From assembly GCF_004458765.1 (NCBI RefSeq), contig NZ_SPJX01000364.1, positions 21,921-70,182 of the forward strand: a stretch of 48,262 bases of DNA. The letters are read 5' to 3'. Both the position numbers and the translations under genes were made by a program. The DNA comes from Microvirga pakistanensis. Its GTDB lineage: Bacteria; Pseudomonadota; Alphaproteobacteria; Rhizobiales; Beijerinckiaceae. The notes under the pieces were generated by a model, which was given only the letters and a program-made list of their open reading frames with translations, had not been told where the DNA came from and did no database searches. This document shows, piece by piece, positions 28,892 through 37,566 of this stretch. How positions within the stretch are numbered: the first letter of the stretch is position 1; the number at the start of each line of letters is the position of its first letter.

Positions 28892-29812
28892 ATGACTGCG
28901 ACACTCTTTTTCATCCAGGCTCTGAATGGCCTTCAGTTCGGGCTCATTCTCTTCCTCATCGCAGCCGGTCTAACCCTCGTCTTCGGGGTGATGGACTTCA
29001 TCAACCTGGCTCATGGCGTACAATACATGGTCGGTGCCTATCTGGTTGCCGCTTTCAGCGCCTGGACGGGCAGCTTCGGCTGGGGACTTCTTCTGGCGCT
29101 TCCCACTGCCCTCGCCTTTGGTCTTCTTCTCGAAGTTCTCGTCTTCCGGCACCTTTATGACAGGGATCACCTCGAGCAGGTGCTCGCGACATTTGGCATC
29201 ATTCTGTTCTTGAATCAAAGCGTGAAGTTCATCTGGGGCGCGGCTCCGCTGAGCGTGCCCGTGCCTGAGGTGATGTCTGGATCGGTAGAGATCATGGATG
29301 GTCTTCTCTATCCGGTCTACCGTATGGCGATCATTGCAGCAGGACTTGTCGTTGCGGCACTCCTCTACCTCGTCGTCAGTCATACGCGTGTCGGAATGCT
29401 GGTGCGCGCGGGTGCCACGAACGCGTCGATGGTGTCGGCGCTCGGAATCAACATCCGGCGGCTGTTCATGATCGTTTTCGGTTTCGGAGCCATGCTGGCG
29501 GGCTTTGCCGGAGCCATGGTTGCGCCAATCCTCTCCGTACAACCCGGCATGGGCGACAACATCCTTATCCTTGCGTTCGTGGTGATCGTGATCGGCGGTA
29601 TCGGCTCGATCCGTGGAGCCTTCCTGGCGGCGCTCCTGATCGGCCTTGTCGATACGCTCGGACGCTCATTCATGCCCAATCTCCTCCGCCTCGTCCTCGA
29701 CCCATCAGCGGCAAGCCAGACCGGACGGGCGATTGCGCCGATGCTGATCTACATCTTCATGGCTGCAGTGCTGTTCTTCCGCCCCTCCGGCCTGTTCCCA
29801 GCCAAGAGATAG
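28892..29812 (+). CDS. livH: LIV-type ABC permease (LivH)
   Basis: 306-aa inner-membrane permease with about eight hydrophobic segments. LivH hallmarks are LNGLQFGLILFLIAAGLTLV, FGVMDFINLAHG, GATNASMVSALGINIRRLF and VIGGIGSIRGAFLAALLIG. ATG 28892 is taken because conserved sequence starts immediately; a further in-frame ATG at 28841 would add an unlike 17-residue tail. Confidence 0.93.
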   Translation: MTATLFFIQALNGLQFGLILFLIAAGLTLVFGVMDFINLAHGVQYMVGAYLVAAFSAWTGSFGWGLLLALPTALAFGLLLEVLVFRHLYDRDHLEQVLATFGIILFLNQSVKFIWGAAPLSVPVPEVMSGSVEIMDGLLYPVYRMAIIAAGLVVAALLYLVVSHTRVGMLVRAGATNASMVSALGINIRRLFMIVFGFGAMLAGFAGAMVAPILSVQPGMGDNILILAFVVIVIGGIGSIRGAFLAALLIGLVDTLGRSFMPNLLRLVLDPSAASQTGRAIAPMLIYIFMAAVLFFRPSGLFPAKR

Positions 29813-29823
29813 AGGCCGCAACG

Positions 29824-30847
29824 ATGGCGGAATTGACACAAGCACGGGCACCTTCCATGTCATCTGCGGTTGCGCGGTTCGATCCACTTCCCGTCTTCAT
29901 CTTCGCAATGTTCGCGGCGGCGCCCTTTCTGGCATCTACGTCTGGAGCAGAGGGCTATGTGCTGTCGCTCCTCACCCGCGTGATGATCTTCGGCCTTGCG
30001 GCAATGTCACTCGATCTCATTCTCGGCTATGGCGCACTCGTGAGCTTCGGCCATGCGGCCTTTTTCGGCATCGGAGCCTATACGGTGGGCATCATGGCGA
30101 GCCACGGCGTCGAGGATGCGCTCATCCAGGTTCCCGTTGCCCTTGCAGCATCGGCATTCTTTGCCGCTGTAACAGGCGCCATCTCGCTGAGGACGAAGGG
30201 CGTGTATTTCATCATGATCACCCTCGCCTTTGCGCAGATGCTCTATTTTCTTGCCTCGTCTCTCGCAGCCTATGGCGGCGATGACGGTTTGACGCTTTCA
30301 ACGCGTAGCCTCGTGGCGGGCTCCGATTTTCTCGAGAATGACTTCGCGCTCTACGGCACCACCCTTGCCTGCCTTCTCGGTGCCTACATGCTGTCCAGGT
30401 CGATCGTGAAATCCCGCTTCGGACGCGTCCTTCGCGGAACGAAGGAGAACACCGTCCGCATGGAAGCCATCGGCTTCCAGCCTCTCCCGTTTCAACTCAC
30501 TGCTTATGTGATCAGCGGCATGATGGCGGGGTTGGCCGGATGCCTCCTGGCTAATCAGGCGGAATTCGTCAGCCCGGCATTCATGACGTGGCAGCGCTCC
30601 GGCGAATTGATCTTCATGGTTGTCCTCGGCGGCCTCGGCTCGCTTCATGGCGCGATCATCGGCGCGGCTGTCTTTCTACTCCTGGAAGAGTTCCTTCCCG
30701 AGATTCTCCATGCGGCGAGCTTTTTCCTGAACGATGAACTCCGTTCTCGCCTCTCGGAAAACTGGCAGATGGTTTTCGGGCCGATCCTCATTCTAATCGT
30801 GCTATTTGCCCGGGGCGGCGTGTTGGGTTTCATCCGGCGAGGTTCCC

Positions 30848-30855
<8 letters not shown>
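29824..30855 (+). CDS. livM: LIV-type ABC permease (LivM)
   Basis: 343-aa second permease. LivM motifs: LDLILGYGALVSFGHAAFFG (about residues 60-79), SLRTKGVYFIMITLAFAQM, AIGFQPLPFQLTAYVISG and FMVVLGGLGSLHGAIIGAA. It begins 11 bases after livH and overlaps livG by eight bases. Confidence 0.93.
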
Positions 30856-31599
<744 letters not shown>

Positions 31600-31603
<4 letters not shown>

Positions 31604-32301
31604 TGCTGTCAGTCCGACATCTACAGGCGTCCTACGGTGCAGCTCAGGTCTTGTTCGATGTTTCCCTTGATGTTGGCGCCGGCGAAGTGGTGGCGCTGCT
31701 GGGGCGCAACGGTATGGGCAAGACCACGACCATCATGTCCATCATGGGCCTCCTGCGCCCTCGCGGCGGCGATATCCGCTTCGATGGTGCCGTGGTGACG
31801 GGACTCGCACCCTACAAGGTCGCACAGGCCGGCATTGGCCTCGTGCCCGAGGGACGGCAGATCTTTCCGACCTTGACGGTCGAGGAAAACCTCGTAGCGA
31901 CCGCCGCCTCGCGGTCAGGCCCCCCACGCTGGACCCTGGACAGCGTGTACGAGCTTTTTCCGCGACTTAAGGAGCGGCGCGCCAATCTGGGCACGCAGCT
32001 TTCCGGCGGCGAGCAGCAGATGCTGGCCATTGGTCGGGCACTCATGACAAATCCCAAGCTCCTCATCCTCGATGAGGCGACTGAAGGACTCGCGCCCTTG
32101 ATCCGCGCGGAAATCTGGTCATGTCTCAAGCGCCTTCGCGGCGAGCGTCAGTCGATCTTAGTGATCGACAAGAACGTGGAGGTGCTTGCCAGCTTCGCCG
32201 ACCGGCATGTCATCATCGAAAAGGGCCGCTCGGTCTGGACCGGCACGAGCGCCGAACTCGGCGCCGATCCCAGCGTCAAGGAGAGGTATCTCCACGTCTG
32301 A
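31600..32301 (+). CDS. livF: LIV-type ABC ATPase (LivF)
   Basis: 233-aa second ATPase. Walker A GRNGMGKTT, GIGLVPEGRQIFPTLTVEEN (LivF hallmark), signature LSGGEQQMLAIGRALM, Walker B LILDEATEGLAP. The switch residue segment reads SILVIDKNVEVLASFAD, so the usual histidine of the H-loop (EQN in LivF) is replaced as in other LivF proteins (here DKN). ATG overlaps the livG stop by four bases. Confidence 0.93.
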
Positions 32302-32308
32302 CAGTATT

Positions 32309-32330
32309 GGCACCGATTGTTCACGGTGCC
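32309..32330 (+). terminator. Hairpin after livF
   Basis: GGCACCG / CGGTGCC, a 7-bp perfect stem with an 8-base loop, begins eight bases after livF. No U-tract follows, so partial termination or attenuation before the hydrolase gene is as likely as full termination. Confidence 0.45.
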
Positions 32331-32367
32331 GGCAGGCGTGAGTTGGCTCTATCGCACGAGGGAATGC

Positions 32368-33222
32368 ATGATCTATCGTGGAATGGACCAGAGCGCACTG
32401 GACGCAGCCTACGACAATCCTCGCGCGGTCGGTCTGCCTGTGTTGCAGGAGATGCTGGCCAAGTGGACCTCTCGCGGCAAAGCTATCGCATCCGCCAGCC
32501 GCCTTACCGAAATACGCTATGGCGAAGGGGAGCGTAACCGCATCGATATCTTCGAAGCATCCCGCTCCTCAGGCTTCCAAGGCCGGGCAACGATTGCCTT
32601 CATCCACGGCGGCTATTGGAGAAGCCAGGACAAGGAAACCTATCGCTTTCTTGCGAAAGGGGCTCTCGAGCGCGGTTTGAATTTCGCAAACATCGAATAC
32701 ACCTTGGCGCCGCAACAGACGATCGGCGGCATCGTCCAGGAAATCAGAAGTGCAATAGGCTGCCTGAACAGGCATCTCAATCAGATCGTCCCTGACCACG
32801 CCCTGCTTCACATGTCGGGCCACTCGGCCGGAGGTCATCTCGTTGCGACGACCCTCAACGAGACGGGGGTCAACAGCGGCACCTCCATCAGCGGGATCTT
32901 CGACCTGGAACCGATTCGCCTGAGCTATCTCAACAAGGAAGTCAGGCTTACGCCCGAAGACGTGGCCCGATACAGCCCGCAGCACCACATTCCCGCGCAT
33001 TCTCCTCCCCTGATCGTCGCCTATGGCAAGCAGGAGCTTCCAGAGCTCTGCCGTCACTCCGAGGAGTTGCACCTTGCATGGAGAGCCCAAAACCTCGATT
33101 CCAAACTGCTCGGCCTTCCCCGCCATAACCATTTCAGCATCCTTGAGGAACTGGCCGCTTCAGATGGTGTGATCCTGAAGGAGATCGTCTCCATGATCTC
33201 AAAAGCATTTCCAGCCCGGTAG
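32368..33222 (+). CDS. Alpha/beta hydrolase, kynurenine formamidase-like
   Basis: 284-aa serine hydrolase. The oxyanion motif FIHGGYWRSQDK (HGGxW) and nucleophile elbow MSGHSAGGHL are those of bacterial/eukaryotic kynurenine formamidases; LPRHNHFSILEEL supplies the catalytic histidine. The N-terminal YRGMDQSALDAAYDN is also typical of this subgroup. Such an enzyme would remove formyl from N-formylkynurenine or N-formylanthranilate, delivering the anthranilate branch, which suits the neighbouring 2-aminobenzoyl-CoA genes. ATG 32368 is preceded by GAGGGA. Substrate assignment is inference. Confidence 0.83.
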   Translation: MIYRGMDQSALDAAYDNPRAVGLPVLQEMLAKWTSRGKAIASASRLTEIRYGEGERNRIDIFEASRSSGFQGRATIAFIHGGYWRSQDKETYRFLAKGALERGLNFANIEYTLAPQQTIGGIVQEIRSAIGCLNRHLNQIVPDHALLHMSGHSAGGHLVATTLNETGVNSGTSISGIFDLEPIRLSYLNKEVRLTPEDVARYSPQHHIPAHSPPLIVAYGKQELPELCRHSEELHLAWRAQNLDSKLLGLPRHNHFSILEELAASDGVILKEIVSMISKAFPAR

Positions 33223-33311
33223 CGCCTCCTGACGCTGGCGATACCCTGCCTGAGCCTAACAGGGGCCCAACTGTCCCGCGCTCAGGCGATCTCTGGCTGC
33301 TTGGTGCGCAC

Positions 33312-34244
33312 ATGCTTCTGTGCGGTTCAGCCCTGGACCCGGCCAGCTATCAGCGCCTGCTCGGCGGGGAACCTGTGCGGGCGGTCTGGTCGGATCCGCC
33401 CTATAACGCTCCTGTAGGCGGGCATGTCTGCGGCTTGGGCCAAGTGAAGCATCGCGAGTTCGCCACGGCCTCCGGCGAGATGAGCGAGCGCGCGTTCACC
33501 GCCTTCTTGTCTGATTATCTCGTCCTGGCGAAGGCCCACTCCCTGCCTGGCTCCCTGCACTACGTGTGCATGGATGCGCCCCATGCGCTCGTCCCGCTCA
33601 CCGCAGCCCGCCAGGCGCAGCTTGCCTTCAAGACCACCTGCACCTGGGCCAAGACCAATGCCGGCATGGGCAGCCTGTACCGCCAGCAGACCGAGTTCGT
33701 GCACGTGTTCAAGAACGGCGGCGACGAGGTCGCGCGCATCAACAACATCCAGCTCGGCAAGTACGGCCGGTATCGGACGACGTCGTGGACCTACCCGGGG
33801 GCGAACACCTTCCGCAAAGGCTGCATGGAGGATCTTGGGGCACATCCGACGGCTAAGCCCTGGGCTCCGGTGGCTGATGCCATCAAGGACTGCACCCGCC
33901 CGGGCGAGAGCGTGCTCGACTGCTTCTGCGGCTCGGGCACGACGCTGATGGCCGCCGAGAAGGTGCGCCGCATCGGCTACGGCATCGAACTTGATGCCGC
34001 CTACGTCGATGTGGCCATCCGGCGCTGGCAGGCGCTCACCGGCAAGGACGCAGTCCACAGCGACACGGGTCAAACCTTCGCCGAGGTGCAGGCTTCCAGG
34101 GTTGGTGATGGAAGCCCCGCAGCCCCCGAGCCCGTCCTTGTTTCTAGCACCATGGAGGCAAGCAATGTCGGCGATAAACAGAAGCAAGGTGTCGGTTATT
34201 TTTGCTTCGCGGCTAGAGGCTATAGCCCTCGCACCTTGGGATAA
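33312..34244 (+). CDS. Site-specific DNA methyltransferase, C-terminal part (ParB-like N-terminus missing)
   Basis: 310-aa N4/N6-type DNA methylase domain, beta-class order: catalytic SDPPYN near residue 27 first, SAM-binding DCFCGSGTT near 203 later, then RRIGYGIELDAAYVDVAIRR. The frame continues upstream without a stop to about 33226, encoding PRSGDLWLLGAH just before the first Met, the usual linker in ParB-methylase fusions. The expected N-terminal ParB/Srx domain is absent: the hydrolase gene ends at 33222. The C-terminal 30 residues are unlike the family. I therefore regard it as a truncated, probably mobile-element-derived copy; whether it is expressed is unclear since ATG 33312 has no ribosome-binding site. 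Confidence 0.75.
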   Translation: MLLCGSALDPASYQRLLGGEPVRAVWSDPPYNAPVGGHVCGLGQVKHREFATASGEMSERAFTAFLSDYLVLAKAHSLPGSLHYVCMDAPHALVPLTAARQAQLAFKTTCTWAKTNAGMGSLYRQQTEFVHVFKNGGDEVARINNIQLGKYGRYRTTSWTYPGANTFRKGCMEDLGAHPTAKPWAPVADAIKDCTRPGESVLDCFCGSGTTLMAAEKVRRIGYGIELDAAYVDVAIRRWQALTGKDAVHSDTGQTFAEVQASRVGDGSPAAPEPVLVSSTMEASNVGDKQKQGVGYFCFAARGYSPRTLG

Positions 34245-34281
34245 CGCCTCAGACGCGTTAGCATCTGAGAACTATGCTTGA
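34165..34281 (+). CDS. Possible small ORF, 38 aa
   Basis: An ATG with GGAGG seven bases upstream opens a 38-codon frame beginning MSAINRSKVSVIFASRLEAI, overlapping the methylase 3' end in another frame and ending in the next small ORF's start (34274). The good ribosome-binding site is the main support. No family recognised. Confidence 0.35.
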   Translation: MSAINRSKVSVIFASRLEAIALAPWDNASDALASENYA

Positions 34282-34450
34282 TAAGCGTTCAGGAGCGCTC
34301 GTCGCTTGGAACTGGCAAAAACTTGAGATCGACAACTCAGAGCAGTATGTCGTAGTGGCCTTGATACAGGCTGCCTTTACACCGGCTCCAAATTTCAAAA
34401 ATTCAGCACTGTTAACAGAATTCTATCTCAGATTGTGCAGGTTGTATTGA
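34274..34450 (+). CDS. Possible small ORF, 58 aa
   Basis: A 58-codon frame whose ATG overlaps the stop of the preceding small ORF (ATGCTTGA), suggesting translational coupling or a frameshifted single gene. It reads SGALVAWNWQKLEIDN and QYVVVALIQAAFTPAPN, with a protein-like composition but lower GC than its neighbours. No family recognised; could be chance. Confidence 0.35.
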   Translation: MLDKRSGALVAWNWQKLEIDNSEQYVVVALIQAAFTPAPNFKNSALLTEFYLRLCRLY

Positions 34451-34669
34451 ACAAGATCAGCCAATTCTAGGCCAATCATAAATCTTTTGTTCGAACACTC
34501 ACAGAACTAACGCACTACGGGTGAAAACCACCGAGAGTGCTCTATGCCACGAAGTGAGAACCGTGATCTGGAGATTACAAGAGTCCCGATAGAGAAATTC
34601 ACATCGTGCTAGGCAATTGCTTCGAAGCTGCCTGATTCCGTCACATGGCTTCAAGTACTCGCTCGGGAA
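34451..34669. other. AT-richer intergenic stretch
   Basis: I see no gene, RNA or repeat that I can support here. Base composition is clearly lower in GC than the rest of the window, as is the preceding small-ORF region. Confidence 0.5.
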
Positions 34670-35233
34670 TCAGGCATCCTGCGCGCCCCCAAAATGCAAG
34701 GCTGTTGACCACGCCCGTTCCAAACGCTTCAGGGTCTTGATAGCCGTTTGCAGATCACGTGCTTCTTTTGGATTGCGCACAACAAGGCTGTGGTAAGTCT
34801 CGTCAACTTTCCTGACGGCATCACACAGCCTTCGACCCTTCTCAGATAACCGAAGCCGCGCCGAGCGGCGATCTCGTTCCGATACGCTTCGATCTACATA
34901 GCCGGCCTCGACCAATCGTTTGAGGTTGTAAGAGGCGTTCGAACCTAAATAGTACCCGCGCTCAATCAGATCACGAACAGTGAGTTCCTCGGCGGCAATC
35001 GTGAAAAGCATCATGACCTGTGACGGGCTGATATCATCAATACCTAACCGTGTGAGATCGATCCGAAACAGATCGAGCGACCGGCGGTGGACGCGCTCCA
35101 CGACACGCACGAGATCGAGATGCGTATTCCCAGACTTGCTGTCGAGTGCTGGGGCAGTCTCACGTTTGGCTCTCTTGAACGAGGACTTGACGGGTTGCGC
35201 TATGTCATGTTTCGCGCTGCGCTTTTGCTCCAT
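34670..35233 (-). CDS. MarR/winged-helix regulator, LdtR-like
   Basis: 187-aa winged-helix protein. The central segment DLTRLGIDDISPSQVMMLF, the recognition region YYLGSNASYNLKRLVEAGY and the wing VSERDRRSARLRLSEKG resemble LdtR, the alphaproteobacterial regulator tied to L,D-transpeptidase expression and osmotic tolerance. LdtR-like proteins have an N-terminal disordered basic stretch as seen here (residues 1-30). It faces the Gly/His-rich gene across a 399-base gap. The subfamily assignment is from memory of the motif and moderately certain. Confidence 0.8.
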   Translation of the reverse strand: MEQKRSAKHDIAQPVKSSFKRAKRETAPALDSKSGNTHLDLVRVVERVHRRSLDLFRIDLTRLGIDDISPSQVMMLFTIAAEELTVRDLIERGYYLGSNASYNLKRLVEAGYVDRSVSERDRRSARLRLSEKGRRLCDAVRKVDETYHSLVVRNPKEARDLQTAIKTLKRLERAWSTALHFGGAQDA

Positions 35234-35507
35234 TCCATTGCCCTTCTACCCACGACGAAGTCATTGTAGCCAATCTCAAAATACGACGATACGGAAACTT
35301 GTCGAGGCATAACTCCGTGTGCTCCGCTTCCGTTCGTCCGCATCGTGATGCTAGCGGCAGTTCGCTACTGGTGGGCACCGAGGCTCAAAGCCCCTCTAAA
35401 TCGCCGGGATCGAGTGTCAGTGGGTATAACGCAATGGGTAACTCCGGTGCGACATCTGAGAAAATGTCGTTGAACGTTAATAGGTTAATACCGGCGATCT
35501 CCTGAAT

Positions 35508-35528
35508 TTAGTTCTAAATTCGAACTAA
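35508..35528. promoter_or_regulatory. Dyad upstream of the Gly/His-rich gene
   Basis: TTAGTTC and GAACTAA are perfect 7-base inverted arms separated by seven bases (TAAATTC). The AT-rich 21-bp operator-like layout fits a MarR or similar dimer; the adjacent LdtR-like protein is a candidate. Confidence 0.5.
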
Positions 35529-35542
35529 TTTAGGAATAATGT

Positions 35543-35568
35543 GGAACTGTCTCGTGAGCTTGTGCGTC
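35543..35568 (+). promoter_or_regulatory. Weak EcfG-type promoter candidate
   Basis: GGAAC, 17 bases, CGTC: matches the GGAAC-N16/17-CGTT consensus in eight of nine positions. It lies 64 bases before the start codon of the Gly/His-rich secreted protein, farther than the other candidates. Confidence 0.35.
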
Positions 35569-35632
35569 TCGAACAGCAGAGGTCGACAACTTGCCGGCCC
35601 AACTGAACCACTCGTTCTCAGGACAAAAATTC

Positions 35633-36808
35633 ATGCGCAAGATGACGCTCGCTTTTGCGGGCCTGATGACACTTGTCTCGACGACAGCCCTGCACGCCGC
35701 TGACCTAAGCTCACGTGGGCGATTTGCGGAGAACCGCCGCGCAGAAAATCTCACGAACCAATGTATTCCGGCTGTAGCCAATCCATCGAATTACGCCAAC
35801 TGCCGCTTTCGTCGCGTGGCTGGCAACGATGTCTGTCGCTGTCAAATCGTGCCTCCGGCGCAGCGTCTTGTGAGGTTTCCCGCCGACGATCCAAATCTCA
35901 GCACTGGATCGATCGGTGTGACACCAGGCTTCACGACCCCTGGCGCCATCAACACTGACCGTGGGACTGATAGGGACCGTTCGGGTGGCGGCTTTGCATC
36001 GACGAACCCACCGAGCAGGGGCGGCAGTGGCGGTATCAGCAACCCCGGAGATGGAGGCGCCAACGGCGGTGGAGGCACATCTGGCGGCAGCAGCGGCAGC
36101 AAACCGGGAGGCGGAGGTTCCGCCGGCGATGACCAGACGGGCGGCAATCAACCTGGCGGCGGGCAATCTGGCGATGGGCAACCTGGCGGTGGGAGCACAG
36201 GCGGCGGGAACCCAGGCGGTGATCATGGAGGGGACCATCATGGAGGTGGACACCATGGCGGAGGCAAACCGGGCGGGCATCACGGTGGCGGCAAGCCGGG
36301 CGGCGGTCATGGCGGACACGACGGCGGTGACAAGCCCGGTGGTGGACACCATGGCGGCCATACCGGCGGAAAGCCAGGCGGCCACCACGACGAAGGACAT
36401 CACGGCGGAAAACCGGGCGGTCACCACGGCGACAAGCACGATGGCGGCCATGGCAGCAGCAAGCCGGGGGGCGGTCACCACGGTGGCAAACCCGGCAAGG
36501 ATCACCATGGCGGCAAATCGGGCGGCGACGGCCAACATGGCGGCGGACGTGGCGAGCACGACAACAAGGGCGGACTTGGCGGCAAAAGCGGCGATGGCCC
36601 TGGCCGCGGTCACGATGGCTACGGAAACCCGGGCAACGACAAGGGTGTTGGCCATTCAGGAGAAGCTCCCAGCAACCATGGGGGCTGGGGTGGCGGCTCT
36701 CGTGGCCGATCTGACGGGTACGGTCGCGGAGGCGAAGGTGACCGCGGCGGAAACGGCGGCAGGAGCGGCAATGGACACGGTGGTGAGCGCGGCGGCTCCA
36801 AACGTTAA
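35633..36808 (+). CDS. Secreted Gly/His-rich low-complexity protein
   Basis: 391-aa exported protein: signal peptide MRKMTLAFAGLMTLVSTTAL, then a short cysteine motif C-x12-C-x10-C-x-C (residues about 42-68), and from residue ~115 a Gly/Ser/Pro-rich tail. Residues about 195-320 carry degenerate repeats of the type HHGGKPGGHH, densely loaded with histidine, and the last 70 residues are Gly/Arg-rich. Such His-rich tails bind Ni, Zn or Cu in other proteins; that is inference here. ATG 35633 follows AGGAC. The other strand and frame are also open along the repeats, a by-product of their composition. Confidence 0.85.
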   Translation: MRKMTLAFAGLMTLVSTTALHAADLSSRGRFAENRRAENLTNQCIPAVANPSNYANCRFRRVAGNDVCRCQIVPPAQRLVRFPADDPNLSTGSIGVTPGFTTPGAINTDRGTDRDRSGGGFASTNPPSRGGSGGISNPGDGGANGGGGTSGGSSGSKPGGGGSAGDDQTGGNQPGGGQSGDGQPGGGSTGGGNPGGDHGGDHHGGGHHGGGKPGGHHGGGKPGGGHGGHDGGDKPGGGHHGGHTGGKPGGHHDEGHHGGKPGGHHGDKHDGGHGSSKPGGGHHGGKPGKDHHGGKSGGDGQHGGGRGEHDNKGGLGGKSGDGPGRGHDGYGNPGNDKGVGHSGEAPSNHGGWGGGSRGRSDGYGRGGEGDRGGNGGRSGNGHGGERGGSKR

Positions 36809-36823
36809 CTTCGTCGACTAGGT

Positions 36824-36859
36824 GGTCAGGCCCTGCCAGCGGTTCGGTAGGGCCTGACC
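36824..36859. terminator. Perfect inverted repeat after Gly/His-rich gene
   Basis: GGTCAGGCCCT and AGGGCCTGACC form an 11-bp stem with a 14-base loop, starting 15 bases past the stop. No U-tract follows. Confidence 0.6.
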
Positions 36860-36929
36860 AACATGCAGCAAACTCACTCCGTAGCCTGCAGTGGCTGCAA
36901 CTCAGTAGTGGTACGCCATGGGTCGCACC

Positions 36930-37318
36930 TCCGACTTATGGCCGGGAAGTTGCGGCTACCCCACCGACCAGGCGGTCTGAGCCACCTGCCACCAACGGCT
37001 CTCGCTGGCCTACGGGACGACGTCCGTCATCTCCAGATAGCTGCCCCTGTCCAGGCAGGAAACTGCGGTGGCCCACTTCTCGATGCAAACGGGAATTTGG
37101 TCGAGACCGTGATCTCGAAGCTCAACGCCATGAAGGTGGTTCAGGCGACCGGTGACATGCCGCAAAACGTGAACTTCGCGATAAAGTCTTCGGTTGTCGC
37201 CAGCTTCTTGGAAAGCAGGGTTATCACCTACGAGACGACTACTTCCTCCAATGTTCTCGCTCCAGCGGATCTTGCGGATCATGCGAACAGCATGGGCGTG
37301 ATGATCCTCTGCAAATAG
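36930..37318 (+). pseudogene. Trypsin-like serine protease remnant
   Basis: The 3' end of an S1-type protease: ALAGLRDDVRHLQIAAPVQA, LLDANGNLVETVISKLNAM and QNVNFAIKSSVVASFLES. The 5' part survives only as scattered pieces in another frame (a GYPTDQAV segment near 36950 followed by a stop). The active-site motif normally GNSGGP reads GNCGGP: the Ser codon AGC has become TGC at 37064. Only about 105 conserved residues remain, so this is a decayed fragment rather than an active enzyme. Confidence 0.7.
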
Positions 37319-37321
37319 GAT

Positions 37322-37450
37322 CTATCCGCCAAAGGAGGGCACTCTGCGGAATCGCGACTGAAGAGTAAACATGACCGCCCCTGGAGGATCGCGGATCAGA
37401 TACCAACGATCAACGCTCGAACCTTCGGAGAGCTTGCGCGCCGTCTTCAT
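37322..37450 (-). CDS. Small hypothetical protein, 42 aa
   Basis: An unrecognised 42-aa basic protein (begins MKTARKLSEGSSVDRWYLI, ends RRVPSFGG). Support is a strong GGAGGAG five bases before the ATG at 37450 and codon use like its neighbours. It lies between the protease remnant and the phoH-like gene. Confidence 0.5.
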   Translation of the reverse strand: MKTARKLSEGSSVDRWYLIRDPPGAVMFTLQSRFRRVPSFGG

Positions 37451-37566
37451 GCGGGCTCCTCCGTCCGATCAACGTATGCAGTCTACTCTATCGCGTTCAG
37501 GCAAAAGGCAGAGATGAACCTCTACCTAGCTGAGTGCTCCCTATTTCGAACCTACGAAGCCCTCTA

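Larger units (their letters stand above)
35234..35632. other. Intergenic region between LdtR-like gene and Gly/His-rich gene
   Basis: No gene supported. It holds a 21-bp dyad (35508-35528), a direct repeat GTTAATA (near 35475-35490) and an EcfG-like promoter candidate (35543-35568). Confidence 0.5.

Noticed and set aside
35711..36821. Long Ala/Thr/Val-rich open frames on both strands overlapping the Gly/His-rich gene
   Set aside because: They arise from the biased codons of the glycine/histidine repeats; only the plus-strand frame from 35633 has a signal peptide and ribosome-binding site.
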